DNA from: Amaricoccus macauensis
GTDB lineage: Bacteria > Pseudomonadota > Alphaproteobacteria > Rhodobacterales > Rhodobacteraceae
DNA: 64,000 nt
Assembly (NCBI RefSeq): GCF_014201905.1
Contig: NZ_JACHFM010000002.1
Coordinates: 1,240,001-1,304,000 of the forward strand
Direction: 5' to 3'
The notes under the pieces were generated by a model that was given only the letters and a program-made list of their open reading frames with translations, was not told where the DNA came from and made no database searches. The position numbers and the translations under genes were made by a program. Of the stretch, positions 8,007 to 16,195 are shown one piece after another (position 1 is the first letter of the stretch; every line of letters starts with the position of its first letter).

Positions 8007-8567
8007 TTACTTGCAGACGCGCTTGCTGACCAGGCCGAAGGCGGCGATGTCGCCCGAGAACCACTTCTTGCTGGTCTGCTTGATCCAGGCGACCACGCGC
8101 TGTCCGGGGCGGAAGCCGCCGGTCTCGGCGTAGTGGGCGGTGCCGGTCGCCTCGCGCTCGGTCAGCTTGAACGTGCCCACGGTCTCGCCACCGGCGCGGA
8201 ACGCGATCTCGAAGCTCGTGGTCGGCCGCTGATCCCATGCGTCGACGATCGCCAGCCGGAACTTGCCCTCGCTGTCGGCGGTGCCGACGAGCCGGAGACC
8301 CGAGATCCCGCCGCTGTTGACGTAGGAGCCGCCGGCGCGATCGCTCGGGTTATACTGATTGTTAACCGTTTCGCCTGTACGAGCGTGGACGCGGCCGCCC
8401 CATGCGCCCGCGTGACCGGTACGGACGAAGTCCTCGGTCTTCGGAGCGATGATTTCCATCCCGTTGGGAAGGGTCAGAATTTCGTGTGTCCGACCAGACG
8501 TGAGGCTGGCGGCATAGACCGGCGAAGCGACGGCGAACAGACACGCCACCACAAGAGAAACGCGCAT
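8007..8567 (-). CDS. Small secreted protein of unknown function
   Basis: 186 residues starting MRVSLVVACLFAVASPVYAA, a clear Sec signal peptide with a cleavage site after VYA. GGAG lies 7 bases upstream of this ATG, so a longer in-frame extension is discounted. The mature protein is hydrophilic and glycine-rich and has a single cysteine two residues from the end (KRVCK). No metal site or repeat is evident and I do not recognise the family. It stands alone between the GntR gene, with which it converges, and a non-coding gap. Confidence 0.7.
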   Translation of the reverse strand: MRVSLVVACLFAVASPVYAASLTSGRTHEILTLPNGMEIIAPKTEDFVRTGHAGAWGGRVHARTGETVNNQYNPSDRAGGSYVNSGGISGLRLVGTADSEGKFRLAIVDAWDQRPTTSFEIAFRAGGETVGTFKLTEREATGTAHYAETGGFRPGQRVVAWIKQTSKKWFSGDIAAFGLVSKRVCK

Positions 8568-9239
8568 AACAGAACTCCACAGACAACAAGACCACGTGCG
8601 GCCGGGTGAACTGGCCCACACCGATTTCGATCTACAGAACCATCATGATTTCAATCGGGATGGAAGCCACCGGCGTTAACCTGAGCAAGATTGTCCGAAA
8701 CCGTTGCAGGGCTGGCATATCCGGCCTCGGGGTCCGGGGCGGCTTCCACTGGGTTGCAGGTGATGCCCAGCGCGGAAAATACGTTTGCGGCAGAAGCACT
8801 TCGCGGCTCCCGGGCATCGCCTTTGGGTCGGGGCAGAGCCCAGGCCGCCGCCCCTGCCGATGTCGCCCTGCGGACACTGAAAATGCGGCGAACCGGCCTC
8901 GCCGGACCCCCGGCCCATGGCAAATGGGCAACATTCCGCGGATGCGCGATGCGAGTAACCCCCTGAAACTCATCCCTCTCGACCGAGTCCGGCCGAGGCG
9001 CAGGACGCGTCCTGCTCCGGGATGCGTGAACAAACCCCGATCCGCGTCGAAACTGCGTCCCCGCCCGAGCGGTGCGGCTGGTCCGCAGTACCTGCCGGGG
9101 CAGGAAAATCGCGGCAAATGTCCTACGCTTCCCGCCAAGGCGGGGACCACGCTCTTATTTTCCCCCGACCCGGCCGTTCGATTGTCATCAGCGGCCTCGT
9201 GGCTATCTTCCGGCTTCCCACGTACCCGAGAGGACCGAC
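8568..9239. other. Intergenic gap with no convincing gene
   Basis: About 670 bases with open frames on both strands whose translations are rich in Arg, Gly, Pro and Ser, have no domain pattern and overlap each other. I see no tRNA or conserved RNA. A short hairpin CCCGCC-AA-GGCGGG lies at 9131-9144. A weak promoter for the downstream binding-protein gene lies at the right end. Confidence 0.5.
9182..9209 (+). promoter_or_regulatory. Possible sigma-70 promoter of the sulfate importer
   Basis: TTGTCA (9182-9187), a 16-base spacer and TATCTT (9204-9209), ending about 30 bases before the ATG of the binding-protein gene. The match is moderate and the leader would be short, so this is tentative. 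Confidence 0.35.
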
Positions 9240-10247
9240 ATGAGGCACCTGAGGCTCCCCGCGATTGCGTTCGCGATCGGCACCCTCCTTGCACCGCCGG
9301 CAGCGCATGCTGACGTCGATGGCATCCTGAACGTGTCCTACGACATTGCCCGCGAGCTCTACGCGGCGATCGACCAGCAGTTCACGACTGACTACCAGAC
9401 CGAGCATGGACGGGCGCTGAAGGTCGACCAGAGCCACGCGGGCTCGTCGAAGCAGGCGCGCGCGATCCTCGAGGGGCTGCAGGCGGACGTGGTCACCTTC
9501 AATCAGGTGACCGACGTCGAGGTGCTGGCGCAGAACGGCTTTGTGGCGCCGGACTGGCAGACGAAGCTGCCGAACAATGCCTCGCCCTACTACTCGCTGC
9601 CCGCCTTCGTGGTCCGGGCCGGCAACCCGAAGGACATCAGGAACTGGGGCGATCTCGCGCGGGACGACGTGAAGGTCGTCTTCCCGAACCCGAAGACCTC
9701 CGGCAACGGGCGCTATACCTATCTCGCGGCGCGCGCCTGGGCGAACCACGAGTTCGGCGGCGACGAGGAGAAGGTGACCGACTACCTGAAGAAGGTCTTC
9801 GCCAACGTGCCGGTCTTTGACACCGGCGGCCGGGCCGCGACCACGACGTTTGCCGAGCGCGGTATCGGCGACGTGCTGATCACCTTCGAGGCCGAGCTTT
9901 CGGCGATCGCCAAGCAGTACGGCCCGGACAAGGTGACGCCGGTGGTGCCGCCGGTGAGCCTGCTCGCCGAGTTCCCGGTGGCGGTCGTCGACAAGGTGGT
10001 CGATGCGCGCGGCAGCCGGCCCGAGGCGGAGGCCTATCTGAACTATCTCTACACGCCGGCGGCGCAGGACATCATCGTGAGCTTCGGCAACCGGGTGAAT
10101 GACGATGCGGTGATGGCGGCACATGCCGACCAGTTCCCCAAAGTCGAACTCTACACCGTCGAGGACGAGTTCGGTGGCTGGCAGAAGGCGACCGAGGAGC
10201 ACTTCTCCGACGGCGGGCTCATCGACGATGTCTTCGTCGCGCAGTAA
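9240..10247 (+). CDS. Sulfate/thiosulfate ABC transporter substrate-binding protein
   Basis: 335 residues with a signal peptide (LRLPAIAFAIGTLLAPPAAHA). The mature protein begins ILNVSYDIARELY and contains KVDQSHAGSSKQARAILEGL and PKTSGNGRYTYLAARAWA, all typical of the Sbp/CysP family that binds sulfate or thiosulfate in the periplasm. AGAGGA lies just upstream of the ATG. It is followed by cysT, cysW and cysA. I cannot separate sulfate (Sbp) from thiosulfate (CysP) preference by eye, so no symbol is given. Confidence 0.93.
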   Translation: MRHLRLPAIAFAIGTLLAPPAAHADVDGILNVSYDIARELYAAIDQQFTTDYQTEHGRALKVDQSHAGSSKQARAILEGLQADVVTFNQVTDVEVLAQNGFVAPDWQTKLPNNASPYYSLPAFVVRAGNPKDIRNWGDLARDDVKVVFPNPKTSGNGRYTYLAARAWANHEFGGDEEKVTDYLKKVFANVPVFDTGGRAATTTFAERGIGDVLITFEAELSAIAKQYGPDKVTPVVPPVSLLAEFPVAVVDKVVDARGSRPEAEAYLNYLYTPAAQDIIVSFGNRVNDDAVMAAHADQFPKVELYTVEDEFGGWQKATEEHFSDGGLIDDVFVAQ

Positions 10248-10267
10248 TCCGCCGCTGCAGTGACCCC

Positions 10268-10292
10268 GGCGGCCGCCCGACCGGCGGCCGCC
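10268..10292 (+). terminator. Strong hairpin between binding-protein gene and cysT
   Basis: Two copies of the self-complementary decamer GGCGGCCGCC separated by CGACC, able to form a 10-bp stem, 20 bases after the binding-protein stop. A second weaker stem (TGCCA...TGGCA) follows. No U-run is present. It is probably a processing or attenuation point that raises binding protein over permease. Confidence 0.5.
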
Positions 10293-10359
10293 TTGCCATT
10301 CCGGTCCGGGACTGGCATGGCCCGCCCTCCCCCGTCCCTCCGCCGTAACCGGAGCTCCG

Positions 10360-11202
10360 ATGTCCCTCTCCAGTCTCGAACGTCGCCGCCGGGTGATGCC
10401 CGGCTTCGGACTGTCCATGGGCGTGGCGCTCACCTATTTCGCGCTGATCATCCTGCTGCCGCTCGTCGCGATGGCGATCAAGACCGCGAGCCTCGGCTGG
10501 GAACAGTACTGGAAGGTGATCACCGCGCCGCGCTCGCTCGCGTCCTACCGGATCACCGTCACCTGCGCGCTGGCCGCGACCGTGCTCAACGCCGTCGTCG
10601 GCCTGCTCTTTGCGTGGGTGCTGACGCGCTACCGCTTTCCCGGCCGGCGGCTGCTCGACGGGCTCGTGGATCTGCCCTTCGCGCTGCCGACCGCTGTCGC
10701 GGGCGTGACGCTCGTGACGCTGCTCGGGCCGAACGGCTGGTTCGGCAGCCTGCTGGAGCCGCTTGGCATCAAGGTGGCCTACACGCCGCTCGGGATCATG
10801 GCGGCGATGTTCTTCACCTCGATCCCCTTCGTCGTGCGTACGGTCCAGCCGGTGCTCGAGGACGTCTCGGCCGATGTGGAGGAGGCCGCCAAGTCGCTCG
10901 GCGCGCGGCCGTGGCAGACCTTCGCGCTGGTGATCTGGCCGCTGATCATGCCCGCCTTCCTCGCCGGTGCGACCATGTCCTTCGCCCGCTCGCTCGGTGA
11001 GTTCGGGGCGGTCGTCTTCATCGCCGGCAACCTGCCGATGCAGACCGAGATCACCTCGCTCCTGATCTTCATCCGGCTTGACGAGTACAGTTACGGTGCC
11101 GCCGCCGCGCTCGCCTCGGTGCTGCTGATCGCCGCCTTCCTCATGCTCTTCATCACCAACAGCCTTCAGGCCTGGGCCCTTCGCTATGCGCGCCGCAGCT
11201 GA
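10360..11202 (+). CDS. cysT: Sulfate ABC transporter permease CysT
   Basis: 280-residue inner-membrane permease with six predicted membrane segments. It contains FPGRRLLDGLVDLPFALPTAVAG and the cytoplasmic EAA loop EEAAKSLGARPWQTF...P, which contacts CysA, and ends with the SFARSLGEFGAVVFIAGN segment characteristic of CysT. It overlaps cysW by 17 bp. With CysW it forms the sulfate/thiosulfate channel. Confidence 0.95.
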   Translation: MSLSSLERRRRVMPGFGLSMGVALTYFALIILLPLVAMAIKTASLGWEQYWKVITAPRSLASYRITVTCALAATVLNAVVGLLFAWVLTRYRFPGRRLLDGLVDLPFALPTAVAGVTLVTLLGPNGWFGSLLEPLGIKVAYTPLGIMAAMFFTSIPFVVRTVQPVLEDVSADVEEAAKSLGARPWQTFALVIWPLIMPAFLAGATMSFARSLGEFGAVVFIAGNLPMQTEITSLLIFIRLDEYSYGAAAALASVLLIAAFLMLFITNSLQAWALRYARRS

Positions 11203-11992
11203 CACGCGGGGCCGCACGGCCCTCATCGCACTGGCCCTCGTGCTTGCGGGGCTGACGCTGCTCGTGCCGCTGGTGCTGATCTTCGTCTCCGCCTTCGCGG
11301 ACGGGATCGGCGCCTACTTCGGCAACATCGCCGCGCCGGACACCCGGCATGCGATCTTCCTGACGGTGCTGACCGCGGTCATCGTCGTGCCGGTCAACAT
11401 GGTCTTCGGCATCGCCACCGCATGGGCGGTGGCACGCTACGAATTCACCGGGCGCAAGCTCCTGATCTCGCTCATCGAGATCCCGTTCTCCGTCTCGCCG
11501 ATCGTCGCCGGCACGATCTATCTCTTTCTCTACGGCCAACAGGGACTGCTCGGGCCGACGCTCCAGTCCTGGGGCGTCCAGATCATGTTCTCGGTCCCGG
11601 CCATCGTGCTCGTCAGCCTGTTCGTGACCGCGCCCTTCGTCGCCCGCGAGCTGATCCCGCTCATGCAGGCGCAAGGGTCCGAGGACGAGGAAGCCGCCCT
11701 CTCGCTCGGCGCGAGCCCGTGGCAGACGTTCCGCCTGGTGACGCTGCCGAACATCCGCTGGGCGCTGCTCTACGGCGCGCTGCTCACCAACGCCCGCGCC
11801 ATGGGCGAGTTCGGTGCGGTCTCGGTGGTTTCCGGGGCGATCCGCGGGCAGACCAACACGCTGCCGCTGCACATCGAGCTGCTTTACAACGACTTCAACA
11901 TCGCCGGCGCCTTCGCGTCCGCCTCGATCCTCGCGCTGATCGCGCTCGCCACGCTCGGGATCAAGTACGTCATGGAGAACCGGGCCGGATGA
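11186..11992 (+). CDS. cysW: Sulfate ABC transporter permease CysW
   Basis: 268 residues with six membrane segments. Diagnostic segments include TAVIVVPVNMVFGIATAWA, KLLISLIEIPFSVSPIVAG and the EAA loop EEAALSLGASPWQTF, then NARAMGEFGAVSVVSG. The C-terminal HIELLYNDFN is conserved in CysW. Its stop overlaps the cysA start (ATGA), so the two are coupled. Confidence 0.95.
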   Translation: MRAAADTRGRTALIALALVLAGLTLLVPLVLIFVSAFADGIGAYFGNIAAPDTRHAIFLTVLTAVIVVPVNMVFGIATAWAVARYEFTGRKLLISLIEIPFSVSPIVAGTIYLFLYGQQGLLGPTLQSWGVQIMFSVPAIVLVSLFVTAPFVARELIPLMQAQGSEDEEAALSLGASPWQTFRLVTLPNIRWALLYGALLTNARAMGEFGAVSVVSGAIRGQTNTLPLHIELLYNDFNIAGAFASASILALIALATLGIKYVMENRAG

Positions 11993-13053
11993 GCATCGTC
12001 ATCGACCACGTCTCGCGCCACTTCGAGACCTTCGCCGCCGTCAACGACCTCTCGCTCGATATCGCCGAGGGCGAGCTGCTGGCGCTGCTCGGGCCGTCCG
12101 GGTCGGGCAAGACCACCCTGCTCCGGCTGATTGCGGGTCTCGACTTCCCCGACTCGGGGCGGATCATCATCGACGGTCGCGACGCGACCAACCTGCCCGC
12201 CGGAGAGCGCCGGATCGGCTTCGTCTTTCAGCACTACGCCCTCTTCCGCCACATGACGGTGCGCGAGAACGTCGACTTCGGCATGCGCGTCATGCCGTCG
12301 AGCCGCCGGCCGTCGCGCAGCGAACGCCGCGAGCGGGTGGAGCGCCTGCTCGGGACGGTCCAGCTTGCCGGCCTCGGCGACCGCTTCCCCGCCCAGCTTT
12401 CCGGCGGACAGCGCCAGCGAGTCGCACTCGCCCGCGCGCTCGCGATCCGGCCCTCGGTCCTGCTGCTCGACGAGCCCTTCGGCGCCCTCGATGCCGCCGT
12501 TCGCCGTGACCTGCGCCGGTGGCTGCGCCAGCTCCACGAGGAACTGGCGGTGACCACGGTCTTCGTCACCCACGATCAGGAGGAGGCGCTCGAGGTCGCC
12601 GACCGCATCGTGGTGATGAACGCCGGGCGCATCGAGCAGAGCGGCACGCCGACCGAGGTCGAGGCGCGTCCCGCCACCGCCTTCATGCACAGCTTCCTTG
12701 GCGGTGCCAACCGCTTCGCCGTCGAGGTCCACGGCGGTGTCGCAAGCGTCGCGGGCCAGCCACTGCCACGCGATGCCGTCACCCTTGCCGAGGGCATCGG
12801 CGACGGGGCGGCGCAGGGCTTCGTCCGTGCCCATGACCTCCTGCCCCTCGTCGCCGGGACGCCCGGTGCCTACGCCGTGGGGCGCCTTGACCACGTGGTC
12901 GCCCACGGCGGCACCGTCCGGGCCGAGTTCGCGACGCCGGACGGGCGCAGCGTCGAGGCAGAGATTGCCCGCGACGAATGGGAACGCCTCGCTCTCACCC
13001 GGGGGCAGTCGATCGGGCTCGGCATCCGCCGGATGGCGGTCTTCCCCGAATAG
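11989..13053 (+). CDS. cysA: Sulfate/thiosulfate import ATPase CysA
   Basis: 354 residues starting MSIVIDHVSRHFETF. Walker A is GPSGSGKT (about 36-43), the Q-loop reads FVFQHYALF, the signature LSGGQRQRVALARALA and Walker B LLLDEPFGALD; the H-loop is VFVTHDQEEA. A C-terminal TOBE-like regulatory domain spans about 240-354. The start at 11989 overlaps the cysW stop by 4 bp. It completes the sulfate importer and converges with the DeoR-type gene. Confidence 0.95.
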   Translation: MSIVIDHVSRHFETFAAVNDLSLDIAEGELLALLGPSGSGKTTLLRLIAGLDFPDSGRIIIDGRDATNLPAGERRIGFVFQHYALFRHMTVRENVDFGMRVMPSSRRPSRSERRERVERLLGTVQLAGLGDRFPAQLSGGQRQRVALARALAIRPSVLLLDEPFGALDAAVRRDLRRWLRQLHEELAVTTVFVTHDQEEALEVADRIVVMNAGRIEQSGTPTEVEARPATAFMHSFLGGANRFAVEVHGGVASVAGQPLPRDAVTLAEGIGDGAAQGFVRAHDLLPLVAGTPGAYAVGRLDHVVAHGGTVRAEFATPDGRSVEAEIARDEWERLALTRGQSIGLGIRRMAVFPE

Positions 13054-13080
13054 GCCCCGCGTCCCTGCCGCCGGCACCCG

Positions 13081-13944
13081 TCAGCGGTCGTCGGCGGAGC
13101 CGTCGGGAAACGGTGCCACCAGCAGTTCCGGCACGACCGAGGCGTAGCGCTCCCGCTCCTCGACCGGCAGGCCCTCGTCGGTGATGATGCGCCGCAGCCG
13201 CTCGATCGGCGCGGTCCGGTAGATCGCGCGGCTGCCAAAGCGGCTGCTGTCGAGCAGGAGCGTCGTTTCAAGGGCGGCGTCGATCATCGCCTTCTGAAGC
13301 TGGACGAGTTCCAGCGACGTGTCGCTGACGCATTCGAGGTCCACCGCCTGCGCTCCGAGGAACAGGTGGTCACAGCGCAGTTCCTGCACCATGCGGATGC
13401 CGGATTCGCCCAGCAGCACGTAAGCGCCGTCCCGGCAGATCCCGCCAGGGACCAGCAGCTTGATGTGCGCCCTGTTGGCGAGCACGCTGGCGGCATGAAC
13501 GTCGTTGGTGACGATGGTCAGCGGAATCGTCAGGTCAGCGATCGCGTAGGCTGCGTGATGCAGCGTCGTGCGCGTGTCGAGCATGACGCTCTGCCCCGGC
13601 AGCAGCAGACCGGCCGCGACCGCGGCGATGGCGCGCTTCTCCTCGACGGCGATGCTTTGCGCCTCACTCGCGAGGGGTTCGGAGGTGGTGTTCCGCCGCA
13701 CGCGGACCGCGCCGCCGTGGGTGCGCCGGACGATCCCCTGAGACGCGAGATAATCGAGATCGCGGCGGATCGTGGAGATCGACGCGCCGAGCCACTTGGC
13801 GAGGTCCTGGGTCGAGGCAACCTGATGCGCGACGAACCATTCGATGATCCGATCCCGCCGCTCTGCCGGCAACATGTCATCGGACTGACTTGGCTCGAAG
13901 GAGTCGGTCATTTGGCGAACCGCGCGAGTTGTTGGACGCCGCAT
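13081..13944 (-). CDS. DeoR-family transcriptional regulator
   Basis: Up to 287 residues. The N-terminal helix-turn-helix is ERRDRIIEWFVAHQVASTQD...GASISTIRRDLDYL, followed by the DeoR hallmark RRTHGGAVR. The C-terminal DeoRC sensor domain has VMLDTRTTLHHAA, TIVTNDVHAASVL and LLLDSSRFGSRA. Later in-frame ATGs at 13911 or 13875 give a more typical length; none of the starts has a strong ribosome binding site, so the start is unresolved. It is the last gene of the minus-strand hyu/oxidase gene set and likely regulates it in response to a phosphorylated or catabolic intermediate. Confidence 0.85.
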   Translation of the reverse strand: MRRPTTRAVRQMTDSFEPSQSDDMLPAERRDRIIEWFVAHQVASTQDLAKWLGASISTIRRDLDYLASQGIVRRTHGGAVRVRRNTTSEPLASEAQSIAVEEKRAIAAVAAGLLLPGQSVMLDTRTTLHHAAYAIADLTIPLTIVTNDVHAASVLANRAHIKLLVPGGICRDGAYVLLGESGIRMVQELRCDHLFLGAQAVDLECVSDTSLELVQLQKAMIDAALETTLLLDSSRFGSRAIYRTAPIERLRRIITDEGLPVEERERYASVVPELLVAPFPDGSADDR

Positions 13945-14036
13945 CTAACCTGACCGGATGGCGGCACGGAAGCGGATCCGTGCAGGAGGTTTCAGCGGCC
14001 GCGCGACAAATGCCGGCGGCCGCATACCCGGCGCGG

Positions 14037-14492
14037 TCAGAGACTCACGCTGATGTATTCGGCGGTGGCCGCGCCCGCGCCCCTGTAGGCGGTGAGTTCG
14101 ATCTCGACCTTGAAATCCGGGCTGCCAAGCGGCGAGCAGGTCACGGTGCTGGCCGGATCGATGCCGCGAAACTTCTCACCGACATAAGCCATCACTGACG
14201 GCGCGTCGGCGGGGTTCGGGATGAAGACGCGCGAGCGGACCACGTCGGCGAGCGACGCGCCGACCGAGGCGAGCGCGCCCTCGATATTGTGGAAGCACTG
14301 CCTGGCCTGCTCCACCGGATCGGTCGACATCTCGCGCGTCTTGTAGTTGCGGCCGGCGCTGTTCGAGACGAAGATCCAGTTGTCCAGGGCGACGATGCGG
14401 GAATAGCTCTCCTGCTCCTCGAAGGGGCTGCCGGATTTGACTTTGGTCACCTTCAACGTTCTGGTCTCCTTGGTGAGGGTATCAGTGGTCAT
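14037..14492 (-). CDS. RidA/YjgF-family enamine/imine deaminase
   Basis: 151 residues with the RidA pattern: an N-terminal segment around KVKSGSPFEEQESYSR, then DPVEQARQCFHNIEGALASVGASLADVVRSRVFI and the C-terminal VEIELTAYRG. RidA proteins hydrolyse reactive enamine/imine intermediates released by amine-oxidising or PLP enzymes, which suits the FAD oxidase in the same operon. The start overlaps the HyuB stop by 4 bp. The catalytic Arg of canonical RidA probably corresponds to the Arg in VVRSRVF. Confidence 0.87.
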   Translation of the reverse strand: MTTDTLTKETRTLKVTKVKSGSPFEEQESYSRIVALDNWIFVSNSAGRNYKTREMSTDPVEQARQCFHNIEGALASVGASLADVVRSRVFIPNPADAPSVMAYVGEKFRGIDPASTVTCSPLGSPDFKVEIELTAYRGAGAATAEYISVSL

Positions 14493-16195
14493 GCCATCGC
14501 TTTCGTCTTGGCTTCGGGGGATGCGGTGCCGTAGGTTCCCGACGCGAACTCCGCGGTGATGCGCTCCTCGCGCAAGTCCCGGGCGACATCCTCTGGCGCG
14601 CGCGCAGCCGGGTCGCCGTAGCCGCCGCCGCCGGGGGTCACGAGTTCGATGATCTGGCCGGCCTTGAGCTCGATGGTGCCGGGGACGTTCACCCTGCCCT
14701 CGTCGAAGTCATAGCGGGCGCCCTCCGCTGGCAGGCCGCCGTCGAGACCCCAGGGCTGCGCCTGAAGCCGTCCCCCCTCGACGCTGAAGCGGCAGTCCGC
14801 CTCGATGCGGTAGACCCGCCGCAGGCCCATGCCTCCACGGTAGGTGCCCGCCCCGGCCGAGCCGTCGACGAGTTCGTATCGGAGCAGCGTCAGCGGGTAC
14901 TCGAGTTCGAGCGCCTCGACGGGCAGGTTCGAGGTGTTGGTCATGTGAACGTGGATGCCGGAGAGGCCGTCCGCGTGGGGCCGCGCCCCGCCGCCGCCGC
15001 CGATCGTCTCGAGATAGACCCAGAGCGAGCCGTCCGGCCGGACGCCGGTGAAGAGCGCGCCGGTGCAGGTGCCGTTGCCCGCCGCCGTCACCCTGCCGGG
15101 CAGAGCCTTCGCGAGCGCGCCCTGAACGATGTCGGCGACCCGCTGGCAGGCGGCGATGCGTCCGTCCACGGCCGCGGGATGCTTGCAGTTCAGCAACGAG
15201 CCTTCCGGTGCCTCGACGGTGAGCGGCCGGGCGAGGCCGGCGTTCGGCAGCACGGTCGGGTCGATCACCGCCTTGACCGCGTAGTAGCAGGTGGAGAGGA
15301 GACCGGTGTAGATGACGTTCAGCCCTGCCGCGACCTGTGGCGGCGCGTCGAACGCCAGATGCATCGCGTCGCCCTTCACGGTGATCGCGACCTTCAGCTC
15401 CATCGGCTCGGGAAACTGGTTGCTGTCGAAGATGTCGGCGAACTCGTAGGTGCCGTCCGGGATCGCGGCGATGCCGGCGCGCATCTTGCGCTCAGCATAA
15501 TCCTGCAGCGCGTCACCGGCGGCGAGCACCTTGTCCGCGCCGTACTTGGAGCAGAGATCCTGCATCCGCCGCACGCAGAGATGGTTCGCCGACATCTGCG
15601 CGCGCAAGTCCGACAGGCGCTCGCGCGGGACCTGGCAGTTCAACAGGATCAGGTTCCGGATATCCTCCTGCAGCACGCCCTCGCGATAGAGCCGGACCGG
15701 CGGGATGCGCACACCTTCCTGATAGATGTGGGCATGGCCGCGATCGGCGAAGTCGGCGTGGTGGGCGGTGTTGATCGCCCACGCGACGAGCCGGTCCCCG
15801 TGGAAGATCGGCTCGGCGAGCACGATGTCGGGCAGGTGCGTGCCGCCGCCCTCGTAGGCGTCGTTGCCGATGAAGACGTCGCCGGGACGGATCGTCTCTT
15901 CGGGGAAGCGCTTGCGCACGTTCGGCAGGAACGCGATGAAGCTCCCGAGGTGCATGGGGATGTGCTCGGCCTGACAGAGCGTGTTCCCCCGCCAGTCGAA
16001 GAGCGCGGTCGAGCAGTCGCGCCGCTCCTTGATGTTGGTCGAGTAGCTGGCGCGGACCAGGGCCTCGCCCATTTCCTCCACGATCGAGGTGAGCGCGCTG
16101 CCGATCACCTCGACGGTGATGGGATCGACGGTGACGGGATCGACGGTGACCGGATCGACGGCGACCGGATCCACCGGGGCGGTTTCGGTGCTCAC
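14489..16195 (-). CDS. hyuB: Hydantoinase B / oxoprolinase family subunit (HyuB)
   Basis: 568 residues from a GTG at 16195 that overlaps the hyuA stop (GTGA). Family motifs include SIVEEMGEALVRASYSTNIK, ERRDCSTALFD, HIPMHLGSF, GDVFIGNDAYEGGGTHLPDI and a C-terminal VTPGGGGYGDP. HyuB pairs with HyuA to open cyclic amides (hydantoins, 5-oxoproline) in an ATP-dependent reaction. The first 25 residues are an odd VDPVTVDPVT repeat absent from typical relatives, encoded by a 15-bp tandem repeat. Context with a FAD amine oxidase and RidA suggests a nitrogen heterocycle, but the substrate is not evident. Confidence 0.9.
   Translation of the reverse strand: MSTETAPVDPVAVDPVTVDPVTVDPITVEVIGSALTSIVEEMGEALVRASYSTNIKERRDCSTALFDWRGNTLCQAEHIPMHLGSFIAFLPNVRKRFPEETIRPGDVFIGNDAYEGGGTHLPDIVLAEPIFHGDRLVAWAINTAHHADFADRGHAHIYQEGVRIPPVRLYREGVLQEDIRNLILLNCQVPRERLSDLRAQMSANHLCVRRMQDLCSKYGADKVLAAGDALQDYAERKMRAGIAAIPDGTYEFADIFDSNQFPEPMELKVAITVKGDAMHLAFDAPPQVAAGLNVIYTGLLSTCYYAVKAVIDPTVLPNAGLARPLTVEAPEGSLLNCKHPAAVDGRIAACQRVADIVQGALAKALPGRVTAAGNGTCTGALFTGVRPDGSLWVYLETIGGGGGARPHADGLSGIHVHMTNTSNLPVEALELEYPLTLLRYELVDGSAGAGTYRGGMGLRRVYRIEADCRFSVEGGRLQAQPWGLDGGLPAEGARYDFDEGRVNVPGTIELKAGQIIELVTPGGGGYGDPAARAPEDVARDLREERITAEFASGTYGTASPEAKTKAMA
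16111..16170. repeat. Four tandem 15-bp repeats inside the hyuB 5' end
   Basis: Four adjacent copies of CGACGGTGACSGGAT with one or two mismatches (16111-16125, 16126-16140, 16141-16155, 16156-16170). Read on the minus strand they encode the pentapeptide repeat VDPVT near the HyuB N-terminus. Being a multiple of three, copy changes would preserve the frame. Confidence 0.85.

Noticed and set aside
8632-9294. 220-codon frame on the minus strand (and an overlapping plus frame) in the 8.6-9.2 kb gap
   Set aside because: Low-complexity Arg/Gly/Pro/Ser translations in both, no motif, and overlap with the well-supported binding-protein gene.
16111-16170. CRISPR-like repeat
   Set aside because: The repeats are directly adjacent, 15 bp and inside a coding region, with no spacers or cas genes.
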